Shown: positions 1-11,983 of the stretch, one piece after another
Position numbering within the stretch: position 1 is the stretch's first letter
Layout: each line of letters opens with the position of its first letter
Source: Tetmemena sp. SeJ-2015
Lineage: Eukaryota; Ciliophora; Spirotrichea; Sporadotrichida; Oxytrichidae
NCBI GenBank assembly: GCA_027382625.1
Contig: JAJKFJ010021934.1
Span: forward strand, 1-64,000
Direction: 5' to 3'
Length of the DNA: 64,000 bases
The notes under the pieces: generated by a model
The model's database searches: none
What the model was told of the DNA's origin: nothing
Seen by the model: the letters and a program-made list of their open reading frames with translations, nothing else
Translations under genes and position numbers: made by a program

Positions 1-1046
1 TCTAGAATTTCACACTATTCCTCATACTCTAAGTCTGTCATTGTTTCTGGAACAAATCTATCAATTGAATCTTCTTGTTAAGCAAGGTAGAACTTCTTGA
101 ATTATGGAGCAGCTTGAGTAATCTGTATTATTCCTCTCATGACTCTATTTGAAAGATGATTGAAATACCAAGGATAATTAGTCAGAGCCAGCATTTTTTC
201 ATCTTGATTAATCAAAGTTGTATACTCTGGAAACGATATTTACTATGTCTTCTTATCTATCTCTTTCAGCTTTAATAACTTGAGAAGATCGCAATCTCTA
301 TGGTGTGTGTGGTAGTTGTACTTTTTATTGTAAAAGGTATGTGAAGATTGCTTGCTGCTCTCATTAATAAATTTCTTCAACTCATACCCCTTTTAGAGTA
401 GATCAGAGATATTCAGTTCATGAAGATAGAAATCTTTTTGCATGTGCTCATGAATATTAAAACCATACAAACAATATGTTAGACCTAAAAGAGTGCTTTG
501 AAAAAGACCCCAGTACTGATCATCTGGAATATGAATGTCTCTTCTTCCAAAACATCTCGAATTGTCATAGAGAGTAATAAGGAAGACTTCAAAGTTTACC
601 AAATGACAATTGAACAAAAACTCTAAGAAAGAACTTTTCCATATTGCTTGCTTGGTTTTTAAATTGATAATTTAAATTTGAAAAAGCTGCAGAAACTCAA
701 GTCTGTTTATTTGGCCACGCAATCCAGCATAAAAGCCAGAACAATCAAGCACTTTAATATCATAGGAAGCCAAGAAGTCGAAAGGCACATCCACACAGGT
801 TGGGATAGAATTCTTTATCGATGGCTTCTTTTCAGGACTCTCATCAGTATCTGTGACGGACTCATACTCTTACTCACCGTAATCACTGACATTCTCAAGA
901 TCTAAAGGAAGATTTTTATCTTGATTTTGATGCTTACCTGATTTAGCTTGCTTCTTTTAATTGGCTGGCATCTTGCTCGCGGCCTCACGCTTTTCTGATA
1001 GCTTTTGTTTTCTCTTGCTCTGCTTAGTTCTCTTGTTGGCTTTCAT
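1..1046 (-). CDS. Hypothetical protein with basic N-terminus, 3' end beyond window
   Basis: The gene starts at the ATG complementary to 1044-1046 and stays open to the left edge when TAA and TAG are read as Gln, about 348 codons with no TGA and no frame change. The first 45 residues are Lys/Arg/Gln-rich (MKANKRTKQSKRKQ...), followed by an acidic stretch (DYGEQEYESVTDTDES) and then a folded-looking part with motifs such as CVDVPFDFLASYDIKVLD and ALTNYPWYFNHLSNRVM. I do not recognise the family. The basic start could suit a nuclear or nucleolar protein, but that is a guess. A decayed inverted copy of its first 100 bases lies at about 3055-3170. No pointer-flanked insert is needed here, unlike most genes in the window. 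Confidence 0.7.
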
Positions 1047-3175
1047 GTTTTTAATTCAAACTTAACCTCACCTAGATAAAATAATATATAATTATTAAAT
1101 TTAAGATGAATATTTAAAAGAATAATGGACATTTCTAAAGATAAGAATAATTCTCTACTCTCAACTACAATGAAAAATGGACAGTAGTGTAATTAAGATT
1201 CCTCCTGTCTCCGATTACTTATCAGTAAAATCGGGCAACTTTCTCAACCGAATGTAACTTGCGCTAGTAAGTCGACAATAAGCGCCCAAGCCATCTTAAC
1301 AATCTTCGAAAAAGAGAAGTCTGTTAATGAAAATGGACTCAGGTAGTTTTAGGAGAAGATTTCGACCCCTATTAGGCTTAGCCGAGGCTTGAGAAGATGA
1401 TAGATATAAACTTGACAGACTACTAGCCGGGACAATCGGAGGTGCCTATCCTAAATAGTATTTTAGCTTCCAGATTGCCAATCATTCCACGCGACTTAGC
1501 TCTCTTTGAGATGAGTAGAGAGTATCTCAAAGGACTTGTGGATTTAAAAGCCTCAGCTCTGATGATTTAACGTAAGTCTGTCTAATGGGACTTGAATGGG
1601 TACTGGTTTACTAAAAATTCTTAGAATAAGAAGCAATAGGCTGAGCCATAGCAGAGATAACGTTCAAGTAGTATACGACTTCTGAAGAATGGGAAGTCAA
1701 ATAGCATTATTGTCTCATGAGGCAGAATGAATGCAATTCATTTCAAATTTTGATGAGAGGAGAAACAATTGTACTATACTGGTATCAGAACATTGATCAG
1801 AGTAAGTCTATAGAGCCTGCTATGGCAATATTGGAACAGAAGAAAGCTAAGATAAAGGATTAAAGAAGAAGGAGTTATTTGAGAACATATATCAAAGGTA
1901 GAAAAAGAAATGAAGCCATGAATATAGCTTAGGAACTTGAACTTAAGTGGTTTTGCGTTGCTCTTGGCCCTATTCGGCTGCTTTGCTAATTCAACCAGTG
2001 AGAATGTGGCGGTACCTTTTGGGCGATTATATTAGGCGACAGTTCTATAGACATGTTATCTGTTGAAGTTCAAGGTGTCCTAGCTTATAGTATCAATGCT
2101 TTCATTCTTTCTATACCTGTAATATTTCTCAGGATAATCTCCTCTTCTTTTTATCTTTAATACTGGTTAGCTTTTCTTCTGTTTGAATGATTGGTAGAGC
2201 AAGGCCTTAAAGACCTTACTCTATCATGGTTCTGAGTAGTAGATGGTTCTCCTCTCATCAATTTGAATGTAATTGATTTTTTCATCTCCCATCATAGAGA
2301 AATAGTCTAATTGACTGTTCATTTTCAAAGGTGATACTACTTGAACTTATCTTGCTGATGGCTCTGCCTATTGCTTCTATTTAAGAATTTAGAAGTACTA
2401 TTCAAGTCCATAGCAGAGTTAATCATCAGAGCTTAAGCTTTTTAAATCCACCAAGTCTTTGAGATAGCTCTCTACTCAAGAGGTAGGCGATGATTGGGCA
2501 GTACTGGGCCGAAGCTGAAATACATTAGGTGGCACCTCTCCGATTGGCTGAGTAGTGCCTGTCAAGTATTATATATATCCTTTTTCTTCAGCTTCGGTAG
2601 GCTAGGGAAATTCTTCCCTAAAACTACTTGAAGTCCATTTTATTACAGACTTCTCTTAAGATTTTAAAGTGGCTTGCCTTAATTTACTAACTAGCCGAGA
2701 GTGAACTGAGAAAGTTTATTACTGTAATATACGGATTTCTTGCATTCTTAGCTGTTTATATAGATTTAGTAAGAGCAGTGAATTTTCCAAGTTCTGGCTC
2801 AGTATAGGCTATTTTAGAAATATCCCTCTTCCATTGCCTTTAGATCTTGATATATACTTCCCATTCATCTAACTTCTTGAAATTCATATTCTGGTTCATA
2901 AAATTTACTATGATATATTGTATTACTACTTTAGGCTATTCATTACCATGAGTCATTTTGTCACATTATTCGGGTTTTTGATCTAGTGTTCTGACAGTTT
3001 CGTTTTGGGGGAGATGTAGATTGACATTAAAATAAACTTAAATCTCAGACACAAGCAACAAGAGAACTAAGCAGAGCACGAGAAACAAAGCTATCTGCAT
3101 AGAAAAAGTGCTGTGGCAGACCGCGAGGCAAGATGCAAGCCATTAAAAGAAGGAAGCTATATCAAGTGTGCTTGC
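940..3175. repeat. Diverged inverted duplication (palindrome), arms about 1 kb
   Basis: Bases of about 940-1950 align with the reverse complement of about 2065-3175, with a spacer near 1950-2065. Matches are visible all along, for example GAGGTGCC.TATCCTAAAT near 1440 against the complement near 2535, GCAATAGGCTGAGCC at about 1635 against the complement near 2360, and the gene start AACAAGAGAACTAAGCAGAG (complement of about 1020-1040) against 3060-3079. Identity looks like 70-80 percent with many small indels, so it is old. The left arm includes the start of the gene ending at 1046. Within both arms coding-like stretches are broken in different places. Confidence 0.8.
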
Positions 3176-3300
3176 CAAAAATCAAGTATAAAAATCTTCC
3201 GGAATTTTACGATGCTTATGAGATGTGTTCAGTGTTTATTACGGATTGAAGAGATAAGAGTAATGATGAGAGATCTACGGTGCACAAACTTAATTGTATA
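3055..3300 (+). pseudogene. Decayed inverted copy of the 5' end of the gene at 1-1046
   Basis: The sequence repeats the start of the neighbouring gene in the opposite orientation, including the lysine-rich N-terminal region and the stretch around ATCAAGTATAAAAATCTTCC, which matches ATCAAGATAAAAATCTTCC in that gene. Indels break the frame and the ATG is not kept. Similarity fades after about 3300. It is part of the right arm of the palindrome. Confidence 0.65.
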
Positions 3301-5060
3301 AAATTCATAATGTGCAGAGATTCCGTGCAGATTAAAGAAGCACTATTAGACTAATACAATTAGACACTTAGTCTTATTATCACCATCTCTCATAACTTAT
3401 TCTGTTGGTAGAGATAATTGATTGCAACTTTTTCTGTAAATTATGATATTAATATGGCTTTCCTATTTGATTAATGTATTTAAGTATTAGATTGTTTCTA
3501 GAGCACATATTTACTTGTCATTGTGATTTTGCTGGTACTAAATTCAAAAGAAGGAACAGTAGAGTTTCCTTGTGGACATAAGCTTTTTTTCAGATTTAAA
3601 CAATTTGAATAAGATATGTTAACCAGACTCATTTATAGTCATAGACAATAGATTCGTTTATTTTTCTATTATGATGTTTCTATGTGATAGCAAGAACTGT
3701 GCGATAGTCTATTTCTTATCGTATAACCTAACAAATCAAATTACATACTGGAGACTACAAGAAGTATTCTGAGATATAACTATATACAAATTCAATTACG
3801 GTTTTCTGATCTTAAATAAGATTTTAGAGTTGGACTTATGCTATTGACCTAGATGAGCTCAGAATTAATTTCGGATAAATTGAATTTTTATGAGATAATT
3901 GAAAAGGAAAGACAGTTCAGGCACTTAATCCTAGAATGGAACGTACCAAGCTAACTATGAATTCGGGATTAATCTCTTTTCATTCTAAATTCGCCACAGA
4001 TTATATCAACATCCAACAATTAGGATCTCTATTAAAAACAAATTACTATAGATTATGTCATAGGTTATATATTATATTCACTTCATTAAATATAGAAGCA
4101 AATAAGAACAAAAATATAGATATTTCTATTGATCAGGTTGCTATTAAGATTTACATTTGTAATATTTCATGGACATTTGGATGCATATTAAAATATTCTT
4201 CATAATATTTAAGGAGGTTTATGAAGTATTGAAAAGGAAATTTTATTAAGTGAGAGCATTGCAGTAGGATCACAGGAAGTTTCAATTATACATCAACACA
4301 AGTATTTTAAAATAAAGGTTATAAAGCATATATGTATCAATAAATTGGCATTAATTTGACTTTAATTTAAGCTCTGATATGAGCAAATTAATTAAATAAT
4401 TAAATAAACTAAATATTTAATAATTGTGAGGGGCAGCAATTTAAGTACTAATCTTCTTAATTTATAATATCACAATAGTTCATAAAACATATAAAGAGAT
4501 TAGGGTTCATACTCTAAAATGGTATATTAAATTATCCTGAAATACGCTTGATAAAGGAGAATAAACATGACTTCATATCTGTAAAGATCATAGTAAATAA
4601 TGACTGAATAATTCTTTCATTAAATATAAAATTAATATTTTGGTGTGAAATTGATAAAAAAGATTTATTTCGCCCTATTGCACGCTTTAGATGGTAGAAG
4701 ATTAGCAATTCCGTGATAGGACTCTTCTGTTTCACATATATAAAATTGGCACTGCTTCTTTGATCGATATGCTTAAATATAATATCTCCTTATGTATATG
4801 TTGTATATTCTCTTCTAAGATCATCTTATTGGTTAGGTTTTATTTATCTGCAAAATAGGATAGAGATCCATCGCAAAGACGGAAATCTCTCAAGATTTAT
4901 GACACCTCCAGTGCCTCTTTTTTGAAGTGGAAACATTACTTACCCTAAAGTTCGCTAAAGCAGAGGAATGGAATGTCTCGGAAAGGTAGACGCCCACGAT
5001 CTGTTCTTCTAACTTGGGGTTTACACCTTAAAGCAATTAACATAGAAATTCTCAGAAACT
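3301..5060. other. Gene-poor AT-rich DNA
   Basis: I see no supported gene here. There is an 89-codon open stretch at 3936-4205 with low-complexity AT composition and no recognisable motif. The first few hundred bases may be the outer, more diverged part of the palindrome. Germline-limited spacer DNA is the likely identity. Confidence 0.4.
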
Positions 5061-5069
5061 TCCTTATTA

Positions 5070-5880
5070 GATAGTATTGATGCGAGTGATATATTTTGTG
5101 TATTACAGAGAGACGGGATTATGGAGAGATTCTCCTCTATCATAGGATAAGTATTTCATTACACCAGGAGTGGGAAGAAAGAGAGTAGAAGTGTTAGGAT
5201 TGAACATTACTTAGAGACAAGAGAAACTAAGCAATATACCAGAAATGACAGGAGACATTTCCGCATACTCATATACAAAAGAGTAAGACGTGGACGATTA
5301 GCTTTGATGAAAATTACTATAATGAATGGGAGAAGCGATATTTAAATTTGTTTAAGGTTCTGATTAATGCGGTGTAATAGATGGCACTTGTAAGGGAAAG
5401 GAAGAGAGGCTCAACAGTATAGCTCAGATGCGCGCATCTGGCACAAACAGCAGAACCAGGTAGAAGATTGACCAGGAGCGTGAGGATGAAGAGGAAAATT
5501 AAAACTCAAGGCTTAAGCAATCTTTAAATTGAAGAAGATTCGGATATTCATCAACTATATAATCAAGAGTCTTTAAATCTGGAATGCATAATAAATTCAG
5601 ATAGACAGGTTTCATTAATTTTCTCATAATCATTAGAATTATATTCAAAATAAATCTCAGACTTGATATTTACAGATCTTTGGTCATAGTTTAGTAAAAA
5701 GAAAGAAAAAAAACAAAACATAATGAATTGCAAATATTTTTAAGAGAAGAAAACTTATATTTGGCAAAAATATTATATTATGATGCTTTTTTAGTATCTA
5801 ACTTATCCATCAATAGCTTTAAACATCTTCAAAACTTTTGAACATATCAAAATTGATGATGAGTATCGACTCGAATGAAG
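5070..5880 (+). pseudogene. Coding-like relic, possibly of a ciliate multipass membrane protein
   Basis: Long stretches are open under the ciliate code, but in different frames. About 5090-5360 reads SDIFCVLQRDGIMERFSSII..., about 5360-5530 reads CGVIDGTCKGKEERLNSIAQ..., and about 5275-5877 reads on to MMLFQYLTYPSIALNIFKTF and EHIKIDDEYRLEW before TGA. The last part resembles the YLTYPSI...F...IDDEYRL block I associate with large ciliate membrane proteins; that is recognition from memory, not a search. It is either a gene cut by unresolved IES or a decayed fragment. Confidence 0.4.
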
Positions 5881-6124
5881 ATGCTTGGAAGCGAGAAAGC
5901 ACATTCTAATATTATTTTTAAGAGCACTTTTTCAGTCATAAAGGAAAGAAGAGTTCCTCCAGGAATGCTATCTTCCAAGATAGTGCAAAGCAAATTTAAT
6001 CTTTTTTATTATCTTAAAACAAAATATTATTTTAATTATTTTTATAAAAATGGTTTTAATAATTTTAAGAAGAGTAGGTTTTTCTCTAAAACTATTTTAG
6101 ACTGAGTGCTTATCATTTTTTTTA

Positions 6125-6532
6125 GAACTTAATTTTGAGATTGATGCTTACATAAGCAGTCTTAATAGACTTTTAAGGGAAAACTTATATGAATTTAAAG
6201 ATTTAAGAGAAACTTCAATGACTTCTCTGTTGTTTCTTAAGACTGCAAGAGTGAATGACTTTTCAAATCTGGGAGACATCTAACTCATACATGATTTGAT
6301 GGAGGAGTTCCTTCCATTAGTCGAGTAATCTTCACAAGAATTTTCAAGTGTAAAGCAATATAAGAATTTATGGGTAAGGATAGTAAAGAGTCAGAATCAA
6401 GTTTCAGTAACAAGTCTATTCTTTACTATTTTTAGAATATGTGATTATAAGTATAGATATAGTATACTATGTAAAATATATGTTCTTAATTGGGGAATTA
6501 ATATTGGATTATTGACGGGATTATACTATTGA
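6125..6532 (+). CDS. Hypothetical open frame, fragment
   Basis: An uninterrupted frame of 135 codons under the ciliate code ends at TGA 6530-6532. Its first part looks protein-like and helical (EIDAYISSLNRLLRENLYEF, then LLFLKTARVNDFSNLGDIQ and LMEEFLPLVEQSS). The last 40 residues are hydrophobic and AT-driven. No start codon is visible and the family is not recognised. It may be one segment of a scrambled or decayed gene. Confidence 0.35.
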
Positions 6533-9376
6533 AGATCACTGTCAAGACGAAAAGAGTCAAATGATAAGCTAAAAGAGCTAATTTTCTATATATGATAAAT
6601 GTATGGATGGTAAGAAAAAGTATATCTGGAATGAAGGATAAACTTTATTTCCTCAAAGGGCAGTCGCTATAACGTATATATGAAATAAGCTTTTCAGATA
6701 AGCATGACCTAAAATAGCTACTCAATTCCAATAAAACATAAGCTCAAATTCAGAAAACATCTCTGATATAGTTTATAAAATAAAAGTCATTTAAAACTAT
6801 GAGAAATTCCCTTTTAATATTGAATATATAATAAAAATTAGTCATATAGATATAGTTTGGGAAAACGTGTTTTGTACATGAATCATTAGACGAAAAGTGA
6901 AGTTCACTATATATATACGAAATATACGGAGTAAGATTGACACGATGACCGTAAAAAATTCTGGTGATTGCTGTAGCGAGAAAGAATGTAGACTTTAAGA
7001 CTTAAGCAAACTCAGTTACATATAAGCACTTTCCTAGTCAATTTTAAAAATTAAGATGATCGCGTTTTGTAGTTTTAAAGAATTCGAGGAGACTAACTTC
7101 TGGTAATAAGTACGCTTGGTCTATTCGCTTCGAAGAGAGGAAATTCAAATAAGAATTAGGTGCATATCTGATCCTAACGGAGAACTTTAGTAACCTAAAG
7201 TTTATCTAAATCAGTACATCTTACATTAATAGGTCAATTATTCAATTGTTTATGCTTATTTCTGGAGCATATCTGAGAAGGTTTTAGGCGATATTCAATC
7301 TCTCACGAAAAGCTATCTCTCAGTATATAATAAGCATGGGTGGCCAGAAACAAATATTGGAATGTTCTTTTTGTCTCTTGTGAGTTTAACAATTCCTAAA
7401 AGGCAGTCACGAATGTGTTTGCTATGCTGTCTGAAACATTACTCTCGAAGCATTTTATAGGAGTGAGTGTGCAGATAATTAGACAAGATTACAGTTTAGG
7501 CAGGAGAACCGCTTTTGTCTCACGTATAAGCTTTATGCACAATCAACTTCAGGACCAGCTCATGGCGTGTACTTTTGCTCTTCCTTTTTACGCTAAAATT
7601 ACCTTTCAAGATCTCAAGTGAGTATTAATAAATTAAATCCTCATAAAGCAAGTTTTGGTGAGGGCAGAGCAAGTTCCACGTGAAAATTCATAAATAGAAG
7701 GCATAGTCAATAAGCCCCTTTTAACCGATTAATTGAGATCTCACCTTCAACTAATAGCCATATACTTTCTTACTTAATTAAGCAGCTAACGTGCACACAC
7801 AGAGTCCATGTTTCAATAAACCAGACGCAATCGTATAGGCTCTAAACTTGGTCTACTTTTCGTATATTTCCTTGCAAATAGGATCACATGTATTTTGAAG
7901 AGGATATCAAGGTTTCCGATTGAAATTGGTATAACATTTGTATGCTATAGTTTAGATGAGATACTCTGATGGATTAAAATAGTCCTACAGTCTTTGATTC
8001 TTCTCTCTGTTGCCTCGTTATTTTTTAATTTTTTTAAAGATTTTCTAAATACAAACAATAAAAAGCACTTTATATTTATAATTGGGAAATGAATGACAAT
8101 TGCATATATTATGGAATAAATTAGTAATTATTGAGATGGGTGAAGGCGAACTGGAGTGCAATTGTCAAGATTAACTTGCATTTTAATAATTTTGCTATAT
8201 TGCTAAATAACCTCATGAACATAGTCTTCTTTTAGAAATGTTTGTTCAAAGACTTAGATAGCACTACACACTAAGCAGCTTCTAACGTTAAGGCTTATTT
8301 CTAGTAATTGTGAATTTACTGACAATGGTAAATTTCCATACATTTGATGAGGAGTCATCATAACTGATTAAAGGTGAGATAGCTTGAATAACAATTTCAA
8401 GAAAACCTTTTTATCGTAGGGAAAACAACTAGAGTTGAAAGGCTCAATAGTAGTTTCTAGGTTATGGTTAAAACTATTTCCATTATGGAACGGGATTACC
8501 CTCGGTATCTCCTTTGAATGTCGATTGTGAGATGAAGCTCGTGCACAGGAGAAGAGGAGCGAAGTACTCTTCGATCCTGCTACGATAGTATTTTACCGTC
8601 AGGAAGCTGCAATTAATTATTTTTATAGGAATTTGTAAGGTGCACAGTAGAACAAAAATAGTAAGTTAAGAATGAACAAGTACAAGATGTGGTTCACGTC
8701 TATTTTTGGTGGAGCATATAGAGCGTTTTGCACAGTGGCAAACTTTATGATTTTTTATGTATAGCTCTCATGTGATAGTGACAATTTCTCACTGATATTT
8801 TGGTTAGTATCATGAAATGCACTGGACATAGCGAACTTTATCTCTCGTGTGTAGAAAGTATTTACGGTCAATGCCTAGGAAACTTAATTTAAGAAGAAAA
8901 CTTCAACATCCAAACTTCTTGGACAAGACACATGAAATTCTAGATACTTGTACTTCTGCAAGAGTGTAGTCCATGGTAAGCTTTATCTATATAGGTATAT
9001 AAATTTAGGTTTTGAATGTGTATACTAAGCAAGTTTGGATGAAATACTTCTCGAAATTAGACGTAAGTCGAATAATTAAACAAAAAGATGAGCATGTTCT
9101 TACTATTACATGGGGGAGGCAAAATGACTACATTCAACAATTTGAAACAGGCCTAGGAAAGAAGCGTACAAGACCATTTTGGACGCAATTGAAAGTTGAT
9201 CGACCTGGGTTCGGTTCAACGATATAAATGAGGCAAAGTTATCTAGCGTGAAGTAGAAGTTGAATCTACAACCGCTTACGTTGAGGAACACTGGAAAAAA
9301 CTGAAATATATACTCGTTACAGCAGTTACAGAAAATAACTTTGGTACAATTTTTTACTAAAACAATAAAAATTCAT
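6533..9376. other. Gene-poor region with short open stretches
   Basis: Short open stretches occur (7250-7400, 7415-7621, 8640-8960, 9012-9227), but none has a recognisable motif, and TGA or frame changes break them. The base composition is less AT-rich than pure spacer near 7050-7620 and 8480-9000, so decayed genes or germline-limited elements are possible. I could not recognise a transposase. Confidence 0.35.
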
Positions 9377-10219
9377 ATGTAAGTCAAGAGTGTATTAAAT
9401 AGTGTCTCAATTGAGAAGAAAGATTCTACGCACAAGAAAGAAAAGGTATCTTTGATCCTAGAATGTGATGATGATTCAGCCATATTATTGGATTTTAATA
9501 TAAGTGATGATCCTTTGGGAGCACTGGTCGGACTCAATTAGAAACAGCCCATTGCAAAGCAATCAAATTATGACTTTATTTACAAGCCACGAAAGGAGGA
9601 TGAAAGGAAGTTCAAGGAAATGACCAAGCAGAGAGAGTTAGCTCAACAGAGGAAAGCAGCAATCAAAGAGCTGACTTCAAAGTTTGGCTTCGATGCCAGA
9701 GCAGTGAGAAAGATGCACGAGGTATATCAGGAGCAGGACATGCCAAAGATGATGAACTACAAGCAGTTCCAGAAGTTCTTAAAACTGGACGATTCACCTA
9801 TACTAAAGAACACTTTCAATTTGCTGTGTGGGCAAGGGGCTGAGAAGATAGACATCAGGATCCTCATGCTCCAATTCATCAATGTCTCTAGCGTGGGCTT
9901 AGAAGAGAAGTTAAAGTTCGCCTTTACTCTTTTCGATGAGGATGATAGCTCTATGATCACTTATAAAGAACTACTCAAGATTTTGTATCGCTTAAATCAG
10001 AATGTATAAACCTATAAACCACTTAATATGTGTATTTTAATAAGCAAACTATCTTGCTTCAACAAAGGAGGAGGTAGAGGCAAAGGCCAAATTGCTTTTG
10101 TCTGAATTATTGAATATTTTTAATCAAAGGGAACTGCAAATGCAGATACAGTCATTACCATTGAAGACTTTCTCATAATGGGTAAAAAGTACAGCTCTAT
10201 ATTTTACCCCACTATTTGA
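9377..10219 (+). CDS. EF-hand calcium-binding protein (calcineurin-B/NCS-like)
   Basis: The start is ATG 9377, in frame with the conserved part. The N-terminal 80 residues are polar. The EF-hand region runs from FGFDARAVRKMHEVYQEQD through LLCGQGAEKIDIRILMLQFI and FAFTLFDEDDSSMITYKELL, then the linker NYLASTKEEVEAKAKLLL and the C-terminal GTANADTVITIEDFLIMGKK, ending at TGA 10217-10219. The organisation matches calcineurin B or neuronal-calcium-sensor relatives. Several loops lack the full DxDxDG ligand set, so calcium binding may be partial. Two frame changes occur. One is an insert of about 45 nt after RLNQN (about 10007-10053; a 2-bp AA pointer would join it correctly). The other is an ultrashort event at 10104-10115. 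The next gene converges with only 7 bp between stops. Confidence 0.8.
10104..10115 (+). other. Ultrashort IES candidate, pointer GAAT, 4-nt insert
   Basis: The sequence reads GAAT-TATT-GAAT. Removing 8 nt joins KLLLSE to YFQSKGTANAD and restores the frame of the C-terminal EF-hand. Confidence 0.5.
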
Positions 10220-10226
10220 TTTCAAA

Positions 10227-11850
10227 TCATCCACCCTTCTACTTTTAACTTGTGAGTAAATTTAAACTCTACTGATACAACAAATAATAGCTATAATACA
10301 GATTCAATAAGTGATCAATTGATGACTTGGAATTCTTAAGCTCGCAATGAATCCTTTCCTGAAGACTGATCTGATGACAAATCGTTTCTCTCCCCTTTAT
10401 TAATTCTAGAAGCTACTATTTGTTCTCCTACGAATTAGACTAAGGACTTAGAAATTTCAGGTGCCTTCTTTGCAATGAGCCTCTTGAAAACTCTTGTATA
10501 AACTTCCTCACACTATAAAACTCATTTATCTTATAAGGTATTACTTCATAAAAAGACTGTGGAGTGGCAATCAGAAGATAAGTTATTGTTAGGGTACTCT
10601 CGTCCTTTCTTTAGCATTTGAGGACATTCATATCAAACCTAAAGCTTTGCTTGAACTATTGATCCCTTCCAGAGTCGATCTCTGGAGTTTGGCTTGGGTC
10701 AAGTTCTTCTGTGTAGCATGGGACATAGCTCTTACTCATATCAAGGCTCTTGCTTTTGCCTTCTGAATTAGGAAGGGCTTTTGAAGATTAAGCCTGCTTT
10801 GCTAACTTGAGTAAGCCATTTACTTCTCCTCTGCCTCTTATGAAGTCTTCAGGGACATCACTCAGATAGATGTAGGAGGCACCAGTTGGAGATGAAAAGC
10901 TAAGGTGCTTCAGGTTTACTTGTCTTTGCAAGAGTTGGGGATGCCAGTTGTGAGTCTTCGCGAAGCAAATTCCAAAGGGACTTGCTTTCTCGGAGAGGTG
11001 ATGGTCCTTAACCAATTCTGTCAAGACCATATCCCAACTAGATCGTTTCTTCAAAGATTACAACTAAGACAATGAATTATCTGATGAGTTATAGTTACTT
11101 GGTGCACTAAGAAGCTCATCTCCTCCTCAGTTTGATCTATATGGATTTCTATTGAAATCTTTGTATAGACTGTGCTTCTAGGCTTCTCATTTAGAGAGAA
11201 CTATAAACACGAGAATTATTAAAATCTTCGGAAGATTTTGAAAGATATTGGAATCATATGAGGTAACCATTATTATTCAAATAATCTCTGAAATTCAAAT
11301 TATTTAATCATAATTTATATAATTGGGCTCTTTTTCTTATTTGCGAGAGTATAAAAATTATTTATTTTATGGTCTCTTTAGTAAATAAATTCATTATTCT
11401 AAAAATCTAGAATGTATTTGACTATTTATTTTGTAATTATCTTACAGAAATCTCTTTGACTTGGAGACTGGAGCTATATGCCAACTATAAGTCAGAGTCT
11501 TTCAAGGTAGAATTGCCCTAGAGAGACTGAGTAAGTTCGAAAGTGCTTGGGTGAGACTGGTCGCTAAGGCTCTCTGTCTCTACCTCTAGAAGCGAGTCAT
11601 TTATTTAATTTAATAATTGTTTAAGTCAATTTAGTTTGCAATGCTTGAAGTGTTTTTCAACTAAAGAGAAATTAAAATCATAATACTCAACGAATAAGGG
11701 AGGATATATTCTTACATTGAGATGAAGTGAGTTTTCAAAGTCATTCATGAGGAGGGACGTGGGTGATACTTCAGATTGTTGCGTAGCCCAGTTGCTTGAG
11801 ATTTGAGTGGTGGAGCTGTGCGAATTACAGCAGCCAACGATGTTGCCCAT
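10227..11850 (-). CDS. Predicted myristoylated/palmitoylated hypothetical protein
   Basis: It starts at the ATG complementary to 11848-11850 with MGNIVGCCNSHSS. Gly2 and a Cys pair at positions 7-8 are the classic setting for N-myristoylation plus palmitoylation, suggesting membrane attachment. After the IES at 11599-11633 the frame continues as NDSLLEVETESLSDQSH...SLQVKEIS to a GTAAG near 11450, probably an intron or IES of over 200 nt. The next coding part is about 11235-10230, including EDFNNSRVYSSLQMRSLEAQ, then GDELLSAPSNYNSSDNS and KDHHLSEKASPFGICFAKTH, ending at TGA 10227-10229. A one-base frame change falls in a GAGGAGGA tract near 11130. Family unknown. Joining the two halves into one gene is an inference from frame continuity and the lack of another start. 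Confidence 0.55.
11599..11633 (-). other. IES, pointer TAAAT (ATTTA on + strand)
   Basis: ATTTA is repeated at 11599-11603 and 11629-11633. Removing 30 nt deletes an in-frame TGA and joins KHCKLN to DSLLEVETE. Confidence 0.75.
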
Positions 11851-11983
11851 TTTTCTGTTTGATTTTAACTAAATTTAATAAACCACTCCCTTCCTTTGCA
11901 CTATCTCACTCATCTTCGCTTGCTTGATTTGCATTGGTGGATTAGCTAAATTAAACTAGAGAAAGCAAATTACAGCGGAATAA

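Noticed and set aside
8640..8990. Possible transposase relic
   Set aside because: Some Trp/His-containing open stretches suggested it, but no DDE or DDD motif spacing could be seen in any frame.
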